Below the pieces are notes generated by a model. The model had not been told where the DNA came from. It saw nothing but the letters and a program-made list of their open reading frames with translations, and ran no database searches. From positions 1 through 64,000 of the forward strand of contig JAINUG010000721.1 in assembly GCA_029706075.1 (NCBI GenBank): a DNA stretch of 64,000 nucleotides, given 5' to 3'. Below, in pieces: positions 45,146 to 59,400 of this stretch (the first letter of the stretch is position 1; every line of letters starts with the position of its first letter). Both the position numbers and the translations under genes were made by a program. Origin of the DNA: Aldrovandia affinis (Eukaryota > Chordata > Actinopteri > Notacanthiformes > Halosauridae).

Positions 45146-46735
45146 ACAATAGAGACTTTTATTTAAGATTAAAATATGTGTAAATGATTTTTTAATATAA
45201 TTCAGTGGTATGTTATTGTATGGCATATTTCAGTTTAATTTGAGGAAGGTTAAAGTAAGACTTTGAAGCAGATTTCTCTTAATCAGGTCAGAATTTAAAT
45301 TTGTTCTTTAGACTCAAACTCTATCAGGAATTTGATTATGTAAAAACCAAAATAACAAAAAAGTTTGCTTGATGAAATTGTTTGAATTTGTCTTCATAAG
45401 TGTGACCAGTTGAAGCATTTTTTATAATGCAATGACTGGATTAAATACAAATAAAACACTGCATTTAAAGTGTGTTTGTACTTTATTCAAATCCATCTTT
45501 CAGCTGCATTTTGGCTGCATGTGGTTGACGTGAGTACACCGAGGGACCTTTGTATTAATAAAATCAAATCACAAATACATATATTCAGTGCCCTCCAGAA
45601 TTATTGGCACCCTTGGTAAAGATGAGCAAAAAAGGCTATGAAAAAAATCTGCTTGATCTTACTAAAAATATGAGAGAAATCTAACCTTTAATTGAAGTAA
45701 AATTATTAAAAGGGGAAAAAAATCCTTGTCAAATTTTTGTTTTCCTCAAAACATTGTGTGTCACAATTATTGGCACCCTTAGAAATTCATATGAACAAAA
45801 TCTAAATGAAGTATATTCATATTTATATTATATTGTTTTAAGTTCATCTGAGTCTTTAGGAACTCTTAAGTGGTCATCCATGACTTCCTGTTTCACTGGG
45901 ATATAAATATAAGGCCAAACTCCCTTAGTCATCCTTCAACATGGGGAAGATCAGAGAATACATAAATGAAATCAGACAAAAGGTTGTTAACCTTAATAAA
46001 TCAGGCAATGGCCATTAAAAAAATTGCTATACGCCTGAAAATACCCATCTCCACTATTAGGGCAATAATTAAGAAGTTTAAAACAACTGGAGCTGTGATG
46101 AACCTGTGGACACAGTGATCATTAATGCTTATGAAGTTCCACTATTCTATTCATTTTGATGTATAATAATCCATATCTACAAACCCTTGCCTTTTCCTGA
46201 ATGTTTTTGGGGATTCATTAATGTAGGACTTGAGCTTTGAATGGCAGGTTCTCTGGCAGATTTAGGGTCCTTCACCCTAATCCTGGACAGCCCCTATAGA
46301 GCTTAATCTGTTTCAGACTGGACAGGGGGCACTTGTTCATTGCTGGCAACCACAGGCAAACCAGCTGCATGTTCAGAGAAGGTAACTGGGTGCTGAAATC
46401 TGAGTTACTAAAATTCTGTAGTTGAAATGCACTGAGTCTGTTATTCTATTGTAAACATTAACTAATGTTATTGTCTTATACAGACTGCAGGTCCACCCAC
46501 TCACGCTCTGAGATTGAGTCTCACGCTCTTCACCCATTTCACACGCTCTCACACCACACCTGCACTTTCTCACACATTTCTTACCCAAATTTTGTGAAAG
46601 AAGGCAACATTGATCCAAATCCTGTATATCTATGGTCCCCCCACACACACACACTACAGTTGGGGTTGTTTTGAGAAGAAGTGGTCGCTAGTCCACCTAT
46701 AAAAGCAACTTTCTTCACAAGCCTTTTCCTCTTTG
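45146..46735. other. Unit B 3' flank with truncated Tc1 (45587-46120)
   Basis: Paralogous to 23291-24750. Starts acaatagagacttttattta directly after sequence where unit A has the two Tc1 insertions, so it shows the empty site. The Tc1 5' piece (cagtgccctccagaattatt) is shared with unit A. No gene recognised. Confidence 0.8.
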
Positions 46736-47230
46736 ACTCAACATAACAGCAATTGCTTTAACAATATTTGCATCTCCATATTTTATGCTTCTCTTTTTAT
46801 TATTGTTATTCTTTTGCCTCATAATGCAATTAAACTCTTTGCTTCAACGTTCTGTACTGCACTTTCATACTTTGTTAAATGTGTAACATCTATTATTTGT
46901 TCAACGTGTTCTTTGTTCCTTCACACTGATGGGATCACAGTCATTTTTGAGTATAATTATAAACCCCCACGATACCCCCCTGTAGTTCTTATTTTACACT
47001 AAATTATATTATTTTTCAGGCGGCTGATAACGACGATCTAACTATTATTATCTTTGCTATTGTAATTGTTTTATTAACATTATAACAGTTATTATATGCT
47101 GTGAAGGACAGTTTATAAAAATCTTTCTGGGGCTGTTAAATCAATTACATGTTACTTCAGTGTCACTCACAAACTGTACACAAACAGTTCCGTAAATTAA
47201 CCTCCGACACTCGATTCACCCTGGAATTTG
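46736..47230. other. Intergenic region before gene C, nothing recognised
   Basis: AT-rich, no long frame, no repeat I recognise. Confidence 0.6.
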
Positions 47231-47231
47231 A

Positions 47232-47286
47232 TGACGCTTGTTCGCTGCTTATTTTCTATTTGTCAAAAGAGAATCCTTCAGCCAAT
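47232..47286 (+). promoter_or_regulatory. Possible class I promoter elements of gene C (X2-like and CCAAT)
   Basis: tgacgc at 47232-47237 could be an X2/CRE-like site and ccaatca at 47282-47288 a Y-like CCAAT box, 120-175 bp before the ATG at 47406. This is the distance and order of the SXY module of MHC genes. No clear S/W box or ISRE was seen, so this is only suggestive. Confidence 0.35.
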
Positions 47287-47405
47287 CATTTTATTCTCTG
47301 CTCAGAACGAAGGAGATAGTTCCTGTTCTTTCTTCATTTGATGATGGCCACAGAGCGAGTGTGAACGCAGGTAGCTAGTGTTAAAATGAAGGATTTTCTG
47401 ACGGA

Positions 47406-47463
47406 ATGGAAATACACGTGCTGTTGGGATTTATGCTGTGCAGCACCCACGCTACGTCTGCAA
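47406..47463 (+). CDS. Gene C exon 1, signal peptide
   Basis: 58 bp, [19 protein letters not shown], donor gtaaga, phase 1. About 75 bp upstream, nagcgagtgtgaacgcaggt-like sequence is not shared with gene B. The start codon lies in ggaatgg. Confidence 0.9.
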
Positions 47464-50400
47464 GTAAGATTCAGTGCATAAGATTATTTTAAATGTGTTT
47501 TGTAGAGAAAAGAGTAACATGTCGTAATATGATTTCCTGGAATGTGGGTTAAACTGAAGTTTTAATGTGACGAAACCGAAGAGTATATTATTCACGTGGC
47601 GATGATTATAAGGAAAGGAACATACAAATAATCATAGTTTTTGTAGTTGATAGAACGTACTTAGTATTTAAAGCATGAGTTCGGCTCAAAGATCTTTGTC
47701 ACGGAGTGTTCCACTTCCGCTCAGTTCGCTAATACGCACTACTGTTAACTGCCTAAATAAAGGCAGCACTTGAGTAAATGAGGCATCCTTTAAACGGGCG
47801 CTTTGCGGCACAACTCAATACCTGCATAATTCACTGGCGATTCAAAAACAGTGTAATTACAGTTTTTCTCGATTTTACACATAAGTGTGTGAAGTGACGT
47901 TGGCGCGTATGGCAGCCGTGTTTCGTGTCCGCGAGTCTTCAGTTTGTTTTGGGTTTTTCAAGATGTTTTAACTAACTTTTAGCCTCATCGTATTGTTGAT
48001 TTTACTATTTGTAAACTACCACACGTTTCGGTATATTACCGTTTGCATGATGACTTTCGTAAACCATCGAAGCTACACTTACCAGGATTTGAAACAACTA
48101 CGGAAGAAGTCCGCTTTATCACTCGACCTAGACACCGCAAAGAGTTTAAAGCGAGCCGGCTTCCTACGACTCAGGAGCCGACCGCGGGGAACAAGGGCCC
48201 AGGCAATGTACCGAAACGTGTGGTAGTTTACAAATAGCAAAATCAACAATACGATGAGGCTAAAAGTTAGTTAAAACATCTTGAAAAACCCAAAACAAAC
48301 TGAAGACTCGCGGACACGAAACACGGCTACCGTTTCTCCACCGATTGTTGGTTTTCGTCCGGCATATTTCCACACAACTGCGATGAACCAGGGCTGCGTC
48401 TCAACAAACCTTTGGATTATCACCCCTTTAACACCAAAACCCGAAGCAAAGATGAGTACATGTTGCCTATCTTCAATTCTTTTGTGCAACGCACGCTCTC
48501 TTTGCAACAAACTGTCAACAATTTGACCCTTCGCTAAACCACGCCCCCTTAGTTATTGTTGCTAAGCCCGTCAAGCTTTCGGAGCCAGCATGGCGCTCCC
48601 ACTGTCACTAACTGCACTCCCTGGAGAAATATTGTCCAATTTTTGGAAAATAGAAAAAGCGATTTCATATAGAAGCAGACAGAAGGGTATACAATATGCA
48701 TTTGAAGGTTATATTCAAGATATCACACTGACTCAGCAACAAAATGACGTAAAAAAAATTAAGATAGAAGCGAAAGCCTACAGATCAGAGTAAAACTGAA
48801 CCACCGCATCACCGGGCGATTGAGACAGAGGCGATTGGGACATTAAGTTACACTGTTCCTGTAAAGCTGGGTAGGTCTCTATTCACTATTACAATCATTA
48901 AAAAGCAAAAGCAGTAGGCCTATATAACGTTACATTCAGTAGTAAGTTAGCTAGCATTAGCTAACTAACGTAACATTAGTCGCCTATAGTGTGCTGTAAC
49001 GACATTACTCTGGTTAGCTCCACAGGTAGCTCCATACCCTGGACCCCTGTAAAGCAAAAATATCAGCAGTGTGTCAGCCCAGTCTTCCACAAGATTTGGG
49101 TACTCGGGACTGGGCTTCCCATTGACAAAGTGCTGAAATAGTAATGAAAAAATAGTACATTTTGACATCAAGGTAACGTTACCCACTTGGTTTTCTAGAG
49201 CTTGACTGTAACATATTAACGTTAGCAAGCTGTCTGGATCACGAATAACAAAGCTAACATTTAGTCTAACTTTACCAACGTTGCAACCCGGAGCTGTATA
49301 TCCAGACCGTAGCCACGTTAGCTTAGCTGGCTAACACTTTTCAGGATTTAATTTAGGTTTTATAAAGGGAAACAAACGTATATCTCCTTCAAACCTCTCT
49401 GGGTAACGAGTGTCACTGTTACACGTGCCCCAGGCACAACGTTTAACCATAATTTGCTAAAAATCCGCAAAACCAGCTCGAAAATGAAGAATATTTCTAA
49501 TTTTTGCGTGAAAGTGAATGGAAGGCAGTCAAACACTGTCGGAGGCTCTGTCGGAGTATGTAAAACACGGCGCTGTGATTGGCCAGTTTGCGTTTTTGGG
49601 CGTGGTTTAGCGAAGGGTCAATTGAGGCTGAATCATTCTGAATCCGATATCGCAATTATAACAGAGACCCGGATTTACAACTCGCTCCCATCCACCAGTG
49701 GGCAAAGTAGGAGGGGGCGTGGCTATCTGTCAAAAATAAAATCTGGTCTAAACGCCTGGATATCTTAGTTTCCCCTGAACTTGAGTGTTTGTGGCTGCAT
49801 GTTAGACCACATAGACTGCCCAGACCGGTCAACAGCATTGTTGTCTGTGCAACATATTTTCCACCTGACTCCCCACATGCTGAATTACTTATAGACCATT
49901 TAATAGAGTCTGTAGATGCATTGAGGGTAAAATATCCTGACAGTGGCATAATCATTGGTGGTGATTTCAATCATTTGAAAGTGGACAGGCTGTGTAAGGG
50001 CCATAGCCTGAACCAGATTATTAACAAACCGATGCTTTGGGCAGTGGATAACGTCACATCAGTGGCGAGAGGTCTATTCCCAGTCAGACCCGAGGGAGAA
50101 ATCCGGAGCTATGTATGCCATGCTTGATTCCAAAATTCAGGAAATGTTCCCTTCAAAAGTTACACGCCTACATAACCGTGATAAGCCCTGGATGACACCT
50201 GAGATTAAAACACTGATAAAACAACGTCAGAGAGCCTTTCACAAACATAAGATGGAGGGACCTCAGGAACAAAGTGAAAGTTCAAACCAAATTGGCCAAA
50301 AGAAACCTTTACAAAGACAAGAGTAAAACCCTCAGAAACGCATAAACACATCAAAAACCTAGCCAATCCATCAGAGTGAAGCAACCTTTCATATCGATGG

Positions 50401-53400
50401 CATTGACCCCAATGACCGATAATAAATAACTAACACAATAAATAAAACACTCAACTGTGACACAGTCCTTAGCCCCTATAGACCTGGCAACCCTACCCTC
50501 TTTCCTATCTGCAGGCCCAACTCCAACAGTCCAGCTCATTAAGGAGTTTGCCTATGAACTCAGTGAGAGAGAGAGAGAGGCCATTTAAAATGCAATCAAT
50601 TAACACATCCATTTGAAATATGTACAGTACTATGAATTAAAAACACTAAATGTAAAAAAAAAACATAAAATCAACAAATATGTTCAATGTAAATATGTAC
50701 AATATTGTGTGTGTGTGCCACTGGCATTTGAGTCAGGCCCCCTCTGGAATTGGCACATCTGCAGTACATTGACAGTGGAACCAGAGGGGCCACAGCTCAC
50801 ACTGAACCCAGCAGTAGTCCTCCCCCACTCAGACCCCTGGTGGAGTGACCCTCCTGCAGACTGCACAGTGACTGTTGGGGTCACCGTCAGGCTCGTCAGC
50901 CTGCTGTTGTGGCTAGCTGGAGCTGCCTGCCTTTCTTTTTGTCTTTTCTTTGGCCTCCTTTCTCTCTCTCTCACTCTTCCTCTTATCCTGCTCCTCCTTC
51001 CTCTTCCTCATGGGCTCCTCTTTCTGCCTCTCTTCGTCCTCCCTCGGCTGGAGGAGCGCAGTGTCTTGACAACGTGAGTGGAGAGAGCAAGTTTCCTCTA
51101 TGGGGCCCTGGCTCCTCTATGGGGGCCCTGGCTCCTCTTTAGGGCCCTGGCTCTTCTATGGGGGCCCTGGCTCCTCTATGGGGGCCCTGGCTCCTCTATG
51201 GGGCCCTAGCTCCGGCCAAACTGTGGAGGCTGTAGGACGGGACAGGGCCCTCAGGAATGATCCCACTCAGCACCAGGTGGTTGATGGAGGGGACCTGGTT
51301 GCAGGTGGGACAAGCTTGAGAGGCTTGTTGGGAGGAGGAGGTTGACAGGGCAGAGGTGGCTGAGGAGGTGGTCCGCAGGGCCAAAGCTAAAGATGTTGTG
51401 CCTTGCCCTGAACCTTGACCACCAATTATCAGACAGACCGACTCTCCTAATGTGCCAGGGTCTCGTCCAGAGGATGTACCCGACCAGGGTTTTCTCTTCC
51501 TCCTGGGTGAGTTTGGAGTTGGGGAGGGGCTTGAGGGCATGTGTGGATATTTTATAATCTTGTAGGGTAGTGTGGGGGACTCCATATCTCTGCCCTACCT
51601 TCCTACACGATACACCCTTCCTTTATTTCTGCTACTGCAGCCTACTCTACTTCCTCGCTGGCATTCTCCTTAAAAGTATGATATGAATATCAGTGAGTAC
51701 TTTATGTGAGTGGGAGTTGGGCTTGAGCAGTTAACACTAACTTGAGGTGGTTTGTAACGTTAGCTGCTTCTTTGACGTGTGGTGAAAGCCGGGACATTTT
51801 TACATTCTTCAGCAATTTTGTTGGGAAACCGGGACAGGCTGCTCGAAACTGGGGCACATATATGTGTATGAAGAGCGTTTTTCCAGGACTCCACTTTCGG
51901 TCAAAATCAAACTAAGCACATAGCACTGTTGATTATAGTGAGGACTACCACGTAAACTATTCCATTCCTCCAAATTGTACTTAGTTGTCTATCGCCAGCC
52001 AAGTGAATCTGTTTAATTTTGTCCACAACTCATTCAATCCTCGCTCAGTGGTATTGCAAAATGCATTCAGTCCCAATACCACCAGGGGGCGCATGCGCAA
52101 GGCTTTAAATTGCAAAGATGAGGACCGTCAATGAAGAAGCTATATTAGAGGACTTCAATGCACCTGTTTCAGAGAGTGTTTGAGGGAGGAAGAGGAAGAA
52201 AAATGATACTGGTGAATGGGGTCAGATGAGAGACAAGTCAAAAAAATATAAAGCTGATGGTAAAACACAGCGAATGGCTTGTGATCACTGTAAAAACATA
52301 AAACTGTAAAAAAGTAGTTTTTCCAAAACTCACTCAGTCCTGGACTGTTTTGATAAGCCATATTTTTCAAGGTGGATATACTTTTTCTGATAAATGGTTT
52401 GATATTTGCAACTTTTTGCACTTTTACACTATTATTCTTAGGGATTTAAGTATTAAAACATGATTTTTCATGCAAAGAAACTCCACCAATATACACTGCC
52501 CATCCCCAAAAAAAGTCACACAATCTAATATTTTGTTGGACCGCCTTTAGCTTTGATTACGGCATGCATTCGCCGTGGCATAGTTTCGTTAAGCTTCTGC
52601 AATGTCACAACATTTATTTCCGTCCAGAGTTGCATACATTTTTCGCCAAGATCTTGTATTGATGGTGGGAGAGTCGGACCGCTGCGCAAAGTCTTCTCCA
52701 GCACATCCCAAAGATTCTCAATGAGGTTAAGGTCTGGACTCTGTGGTTGCCAATCCATGTGTGAAAATGATGTCTCATGCTCCCTGAACCACTCTTTCAC
52801 AATTTGAGCATGATGAATCGTGGCATTGTCATCTTGGAATATGCCCGTGCCATCAGGGAAGAAAAAATCCATTGATGGAAAAACCTGGTCATTCAGTATA
52901 TTCAGGTAGTCAGCTGACCTCATTCTTTGGGCACATAATGTTGCTGAACCTAGACCAACTGCAGCAACCCCAGATCATAACACTGCCTCCACAGGCTTGT
53001 ACGGTAGGCACTAGGCATGATGGGTGCATCACTTCATCCGCCTCTCTTCTTACCCTGATGCGCCCATCACTCTGCAACAGGGTAAATCTGGACTCATCAG
53101 ACCACATGATCTTCTTCCATTGCTCCAGAGTACAATCTTTATGCTCCCTAGCAAACTGAAGCCTTTTTTTTTTTTTTTCCAATTAGCCCCACTGACAAGT
53201 GGTTTTCTTACGGCTACACAGCTGTTTAGTCCAAATTCCCTTCGCATGGTGCATGTGGAAATGCTCTTACTTTCACTATTAAACATAGCCGTGAGTTCTA
53301 CTGTTGATTTTTTACGATATGATTTCACCAAACATTTAAGTGATCGCCGATCACGATCATTCAAGATTGTTTTCCGACCACATTTCTTCCTCGAAGATGA

Positions 53401-56400
53401 TGGTTCACCACTATCCTTCCAGGTTTTAATAATGCGTTGGACAGTTCTTAACCCAATTTTAGTAGTTTCAGCAATCTCCTTAGTTGTTTTCTTTGCTTGA
53501 TGCAGGCCAATCGTTTGACCCTTCTGAAACAGATTAACATATTTTCCACAACCACCGGATATGTCTTCCGACATGGTTGTTTAAGAAATGAGAAGCTACT
53601 CACTGCATCAGTTAGGGTTAAATAACTTGTTGCCAGCTAAAAGATATTAATCACTGCAGTAATTATCCAATGGAAGGCTCTTACCTATTTGCTTAGTTAA
53701 ATCCAGGTGGTGACTTTTTTTGTCCAGGCAGTGTATAATCCTGTAGGAATGTGGAAGTGAGTTTGTACAAAACACTGAAAACTGAACATTTGTGGTTTGT
53801 GATTTAGTGTGTATTGGTGCGGCTGTCTGGCTGTCTTAGAAATTGTGAATAGATTATTTTACGATATTTAGAAATTGTGAGTAGATTATTTTACGATATT
53901 TAGAAATTAGGATGGAAATAAATAAGCCTGATATGAGATACTAAGATTCATATCTGAAAAGTTGCTTTGGCCTTCATGTTGTATTTAACACTTTGCAGTT
54001 CTAACAAACGTGTTTCTGTCCACAGCCACTCACTCTCTGAAGTACTTCTTCACTGGTGTCACAGCGGGTATAGACCTCCCAGAATTCACTGCTGTGGGTC
54101 TGGTGGATGATGAGCCGTTAGAGTACTACGACAGCAATATGAAGAGTGTTATCCCCAAGACTGAGTGGTTGGAAAAATCAGAGGAACAGCAGTACTGGGA
54201 TGAACGGACTCAGAGAGCGCATCATTTCCAGCAGACTTTCAAAGCCTATAATAAAATATTAATGCGGCGCTTCAACCAGACTCAGGGTGAGTAAACACAC
54301 TTTGACATTTTAAGATTTCTTCCCTGTATAACTTGTTACTGTAAGATATATATTTATTTTTTAAAGATTTAAAGTTTATTCATATTTTCACTTTTTACAA
54401 AACATATCAACGATAGGATCAAATAACCAAAAATCTACCATAAAAGCAATTTCTTTTTACAAAAAATAAAATAAAATGTGTGTCTTGTTATCGCCATGTT
54501 TTCAGGCATGTGACCCAAATTCATTACATCGAATCTAAAAGGAATCTCAAGATCTAGTACATTCTCCATCGCATTGTGTATTGCCTGCCAAAACGATTGG
54601 ATTACAGTGCAGCCCCAAAAAACTTGATAATGATTGGGATTTGAATCTCCACAATTTCTCCAGCACATTGAGCCCCCCGAGAAGTGTTTCTTCTGAGCTG
54701 GTGCAATAAAGAAACGTGTCACGTTCTTCCAACAGAATTCTCTCCAATTATGAGAGGCAGTTGTTTGCCATTGGGCTGCACACACATTTTCCCCATACTT
54801 CTTCAGATAATGTCAAGTTACCTTCTTGTTCCCATTTTTCTTTTATGTAAATTGTAGAATCCACTTTCTGATTCAAGAATCCCTTACAAAATGCAGAAAT
54901 AATTTTTGTAGAGCCTTGTGACCCGTATGCTGAGTAGAATACCTCCACAATACTGTTCTTATATGCTTCTCGTGTGTTCACCCCTTTGATTGTCTGATGG
55001 AAATGGTGTTTCATCTGTAAGTATCTATAAAAATCTATTTGTTCCAATTTAAGATGATCTTTCAAGGTTTGAAAATCTTGTAATTCACCATTAGTCATGA
55101 TAGTGCAACAGGCTGAGAGCCCCCTAGTGGCCCAGAAATACTGTCCAGCTTATTAGGGATAAAATCGGTGTCGTAGGAACACCATCTCAGAGACAGTTCT
55201 ACGGTCTTTAAATTATACATTTTCACCACATTTTTCCATATTTTCAAAGGCAAATTGATCCAAGGATTATCACTATCTGTTATATGTACTCTTAACTCTT
55301 CATCTGCCATCATAGCCTGGATTGGGATGCCATCTGTTAATGAGACCTCAATGTCTTTCCATCTTGCAGAATAATTTGGATTACACCAGCATATAAATGC
55401 TCTCAATTGGGCTGCACTGTAATCATCTCTCAAACATGGCAATGCCATTCCACCCTTGATTTGTGGAAGTTGGAGTGTTTTATACCTAGTCCTGGGTTTT
55501 TTGCCTTGCCACAAGTATCTGGAGATAAGCTTGTCCCACTCTACAAATTGCTTGTCAGAAACCTCCACAGGCAGGGTTTGAAACCGGTACAAAGGTCTTG
55601 GCAATATGTTCATTTTGACTGACTCCACTCTAGTGCCTAGGCCTAAGAATGGAACCATGTTCCATCTGGCAATATCGACTTTAACTTCAGAATTCAGGGC
55701 ATCGTAATTGATGGGCCTGAGTTTGTCCAAGTCTTTCGGTAAATACACCCCAAGATATTTCAGTGACTCCGCCTGCCAATCAATATTATAGTCTTGCTTT
55801 ATGTTATGTGGAGGATCATAATTGTAGACTAGTACCTGAGTTTTCTGAACATTTATTTTATAGCCTGAAAAGGATACAAAAGCTTGAAGTGACATCATTA
55901 ATGTGGGAAGGGAGGTTGAAGGATAATTTAAGTAAACCAGTATGTCGTCAGCAAAAAGGGCAATTTTATGTTCAATCCCTGCTATACTTATTCCCTTAAT
56001 GTCGTTATTCTGTTTCACCCATTGGCTGAGTGGTTCAATATACAAAGCGAAGAGGAGTGGTGAGTAAGGACACCCCTGCCTTGTTCCTCTCTCAAGGGTG
56101 AAGGTATTTGACAAATCCCCATTTATTTTAATTATTGCTGACGGCTTATCATATTGACTTCTGGCAGTAAAATCTATTCTAAAATCTAAAATCTATTCTC
56201 CTTGCTATAATGGATGTATACAATTTATAATCGACATTGAGGGCCGATATTGGCCTATATGAGGCACATTCAAGTTTGTCTTTCCCCTCTTTTGGGATTA
56301 CGATAGTGGGAATACGATAATCCCCTCTATAATGGCTTCTCGCCAAGAGGGTGGGACCTCTCCCCTTTCTAATGCCCAGTGACATGCTGAAAGCAGGCCT

Positions 56401-59400
56401 GGTGTGAGTTGTTCCCTGAATGTTTTATACCATTCTGAGGTAAATCCGTCTGTGCCAGGGGACTTATAAGCCTTGAGTCTGGTGATGGTTATATGCAACT
56501 CCTCTACAGTTATTCTAGACTTAAGCATGTCATTTTGATCTGTGGTGACAGAAGGAAGAGTGTAAAAAGGGTTTTATATTGCCATCACCTTGGTCTTGTG
56601 GTTTAGTATAGAGCTGTTTGTAATCAGATTTAAACCTACTTTGAATTTCCTGTATCTTATAATGGATTGTTTTAGTTTTGGGTCTCGTATTTTGTAAATA
56701 GTAGAATCTGCCTCTTGTTTTTGTAATTTCCTCGCTAAGAGTTTCATAGATTTACTTCCAGCATCATAATATCAGTGTTTTAAGAACATAATCTTCTTTT
56801 CTACTTCTTGGGTGCATAGAGAGGGAAGAGTGCGCAATAATCCTCCCTCTCAGCATAGCTTTACCAGCATCCCACAGATGGAGACACCTCCCCATTATCA
56901 TTCTCTTCCATGCACAGCCTAATTTCTGTCTTAACCTGTTCCTGCACATGAGGGCTGTTAAGTATACTTGAATTAAGTCTCCAAAGAGTGGATGTACCTC
57001 TGTTGCTTAAACATAAAGAGATCGTCACAGGTGAATGATCCGAGATATCCATGGTCCCTATCTCACAGTAAATTATCCTATGTCTATCTCTCCCAAAAGC
57101 CAAGAAATAATCTATTCTAGAATAGACTGTGTGAGGATGAGAGTAATGTGTATAGTCTCAGTTTGTGGGGAAGAGGTCCCTCCATACATCTATAATCCCT
57201 ATTTCTTGCATCAGATAGTTTATCCTTCTACCCATAGATGGCGCTTGGTTCTTGCATAGTCTGGAAGAGTCTAATTTAGGGTTCAGACGAACATTCAGAT
57301 CACCTCCACAAATGAGTACACCTTGGGTTTCAGAGGCCATAATATTGAAAATCTTTTTGAAAAACTTACACTCGCTTCCAGGTGGGGCATATACATTGAG
57401 AAATGTCACTGGAGTCCCCTCTATTTTCCCTCTTATCAGAATATATGAGGTGTGGTTCTCTGTGGCCCAGTTGGTAGAGCACAGCGTTGGCAACGCTTAG
57501 GTTGTGGGTTCAATCCCCACTGGGGCCACATATACTGAAAATGTATGCATTCACTACTGTAAGTCGCTTTGGATAAAAGCGTCTGCTAAATGGCGTATAA
57601 AAATATACCTCCCTACTTTGTCTTTAATCTCTGAGGTGTGTTCATAATTTACACCATTCAAAATTAATATAGCCTCCCGCGTGGTCCAGTGGTTACAATG
57701 TTCGACGCTGGCCACGGAGACCGGGGTTCAATTCCCTGTCTCGCCAGAGTCGGCTCTGGCCGGGAGCGCCACCAGGGGCAGCGATTGGCTGTCCGCCCCA
57801 GGGAGGGTGGAGGGAAGCCAACATGACGTTCGCTGCGCATAAGAATGGCCCTGTAGTACCGGGTTATGGTCGACACTTGGCGAGTGCCGTCTCGGAGGAG
57901 ACGATGCTTCGCCTTCGTCACTACCGGTCGCAGGAATACAGCAGCGAGGGGGGGTTGACATAGAAATTGTGGGTCTAATTGGCTACCAAATTGGGATAAA
58001 AAAATCAGAAACAAAAAATTACAAAAATAAATTAATATAGCCACACCTCTTCTGCGCCCTGAGTTATGTGATGAGGAAAAAACTAACTTGAAGCCCATTC
58101 TATTCAATTTGTTATGTTCTACTTCAGAGAGGTGAGTTTCCTGTAGAAATGCAGTATGTGTTTTTCTCTTTTTAATTTGGTTTGAATTTTTGCTTGTTTA
58201 ATAGGATTTAGGACTCCATTAACATTAAAAGAAGTAATTCTAATCTGTTTGAGTCTATTCCTAAGCAGCATAACCAATAGTACCTGTAATTTGATTACAA
58301 CTCAAAAACAAAGTGTTACATATCATCTCTCTTGTCGCTTCTTTGAACTGCGATGCATAACATTCAGGTGAACTGAAAAAACATGAACATATAAAGAAAA
58401 AAACAGGAGTATGTCCAAACAGAAGTGTGATTGTGACTCCCACAGTGGTCCTACCACACTGGACCTTGTTAGAGCTTGGATGGAAATTATGCTCTGAAGA
58501 AGGGTGAGCCTGTCTTGCGCACACAGCGGGGAGGGCCTTCAAAAGTGTCAGCCGTATACAAACGGTAGTCATCGCGTCTTTCCCTGACAGTTTATAATTG
58601 GGTAAACAGTTCACAGTTCAGGGAAGTTATATAAAATAAATGAATTGAAGGAAATCATAACATAAGCTCAACAGACCTGTTGTTGTAGACCAAACCTTAA
58701 ACTTAGCGAAAAATCCACACCATCCGTCCCAGTCAAATCTCTTCCGGAATGGGTGAGTGCCTGAAGGACCAGAGCCTCTCCTCGAGAGCTCCATCAGTAG
58801 CTTGCGTTTCAGGCGCTGTGTCCCACGTCCAGCCCCTCTGCTCACCGCACGCCAGGCCAGCCGCTGTATCCGCTCCATCAGTGATCCAGGGGGTTTAATC
58901 ACGGTGACTGGATATTTTCTTTCTGCCATGTCTTTCACCGCTTCCTCGGCAGAGTTGTACCGAGTCGTTCCCTCTTCGCAATTCACTCGCAGCCTCGCGG
59001 GAAATAGTGATTTAAAGATAATGTTGTTGTCTTTTAAAATTATCTTTGCCTCGGCATACTTCTTGCGTTCCATTAAAATGTCAGGAGTGTAGTCGTGGTC
59101 GATGTTTATTTTATTACCTTGCCAAGTGAAGCCCTTTTTTGTCCATGTTAACCTCAGGATCTCCTCTTTCACTTTGTAGCTCAAAAACTTTGCCACAATA
59201 GATCTGGGTTTTGCCGCGTCTATGGGTCTGGGGGCTAATGCTCAGTGCGCTCTCTCAATGTGGAGCTCCCTAGAGGGGTCGAGATTCAGCTGCGACCTCA
59301 GCAGTCCCTCCAAGAATGTTATCATGGCGGTGCCATCCTCCGAACCTTCTGGTACACTGTTTATTCTTATTTTCTTGTGCCTAAACCGACCCTCCAGGTC

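Larger units (their letters stand above)
57158..58107 (-). pseudogene. L1 ORF2 endonuclease, split by two SINEs
   Basis: Starts [20 protein letters not shown] and GVAILI at the right, interrupted by SINEs at 58029-57673 and 57600-57451, then continues [56 protein letters not shown]. The part with [11 protein letters not shown] is at 57103-56861. APE-type domain that would nick the target. Confidence 0.8.

Noticed and set aside
57451..57540. Possible tRNA gene (box A and box B with cloverleaf-like spacing); same at 18860-18947, 57673-57745, 28411-28460 and 30531-30610
   Set aside because: Each continues into a SINE body and tail, several have target duplications, and the sequence departs from true tRNA stems.
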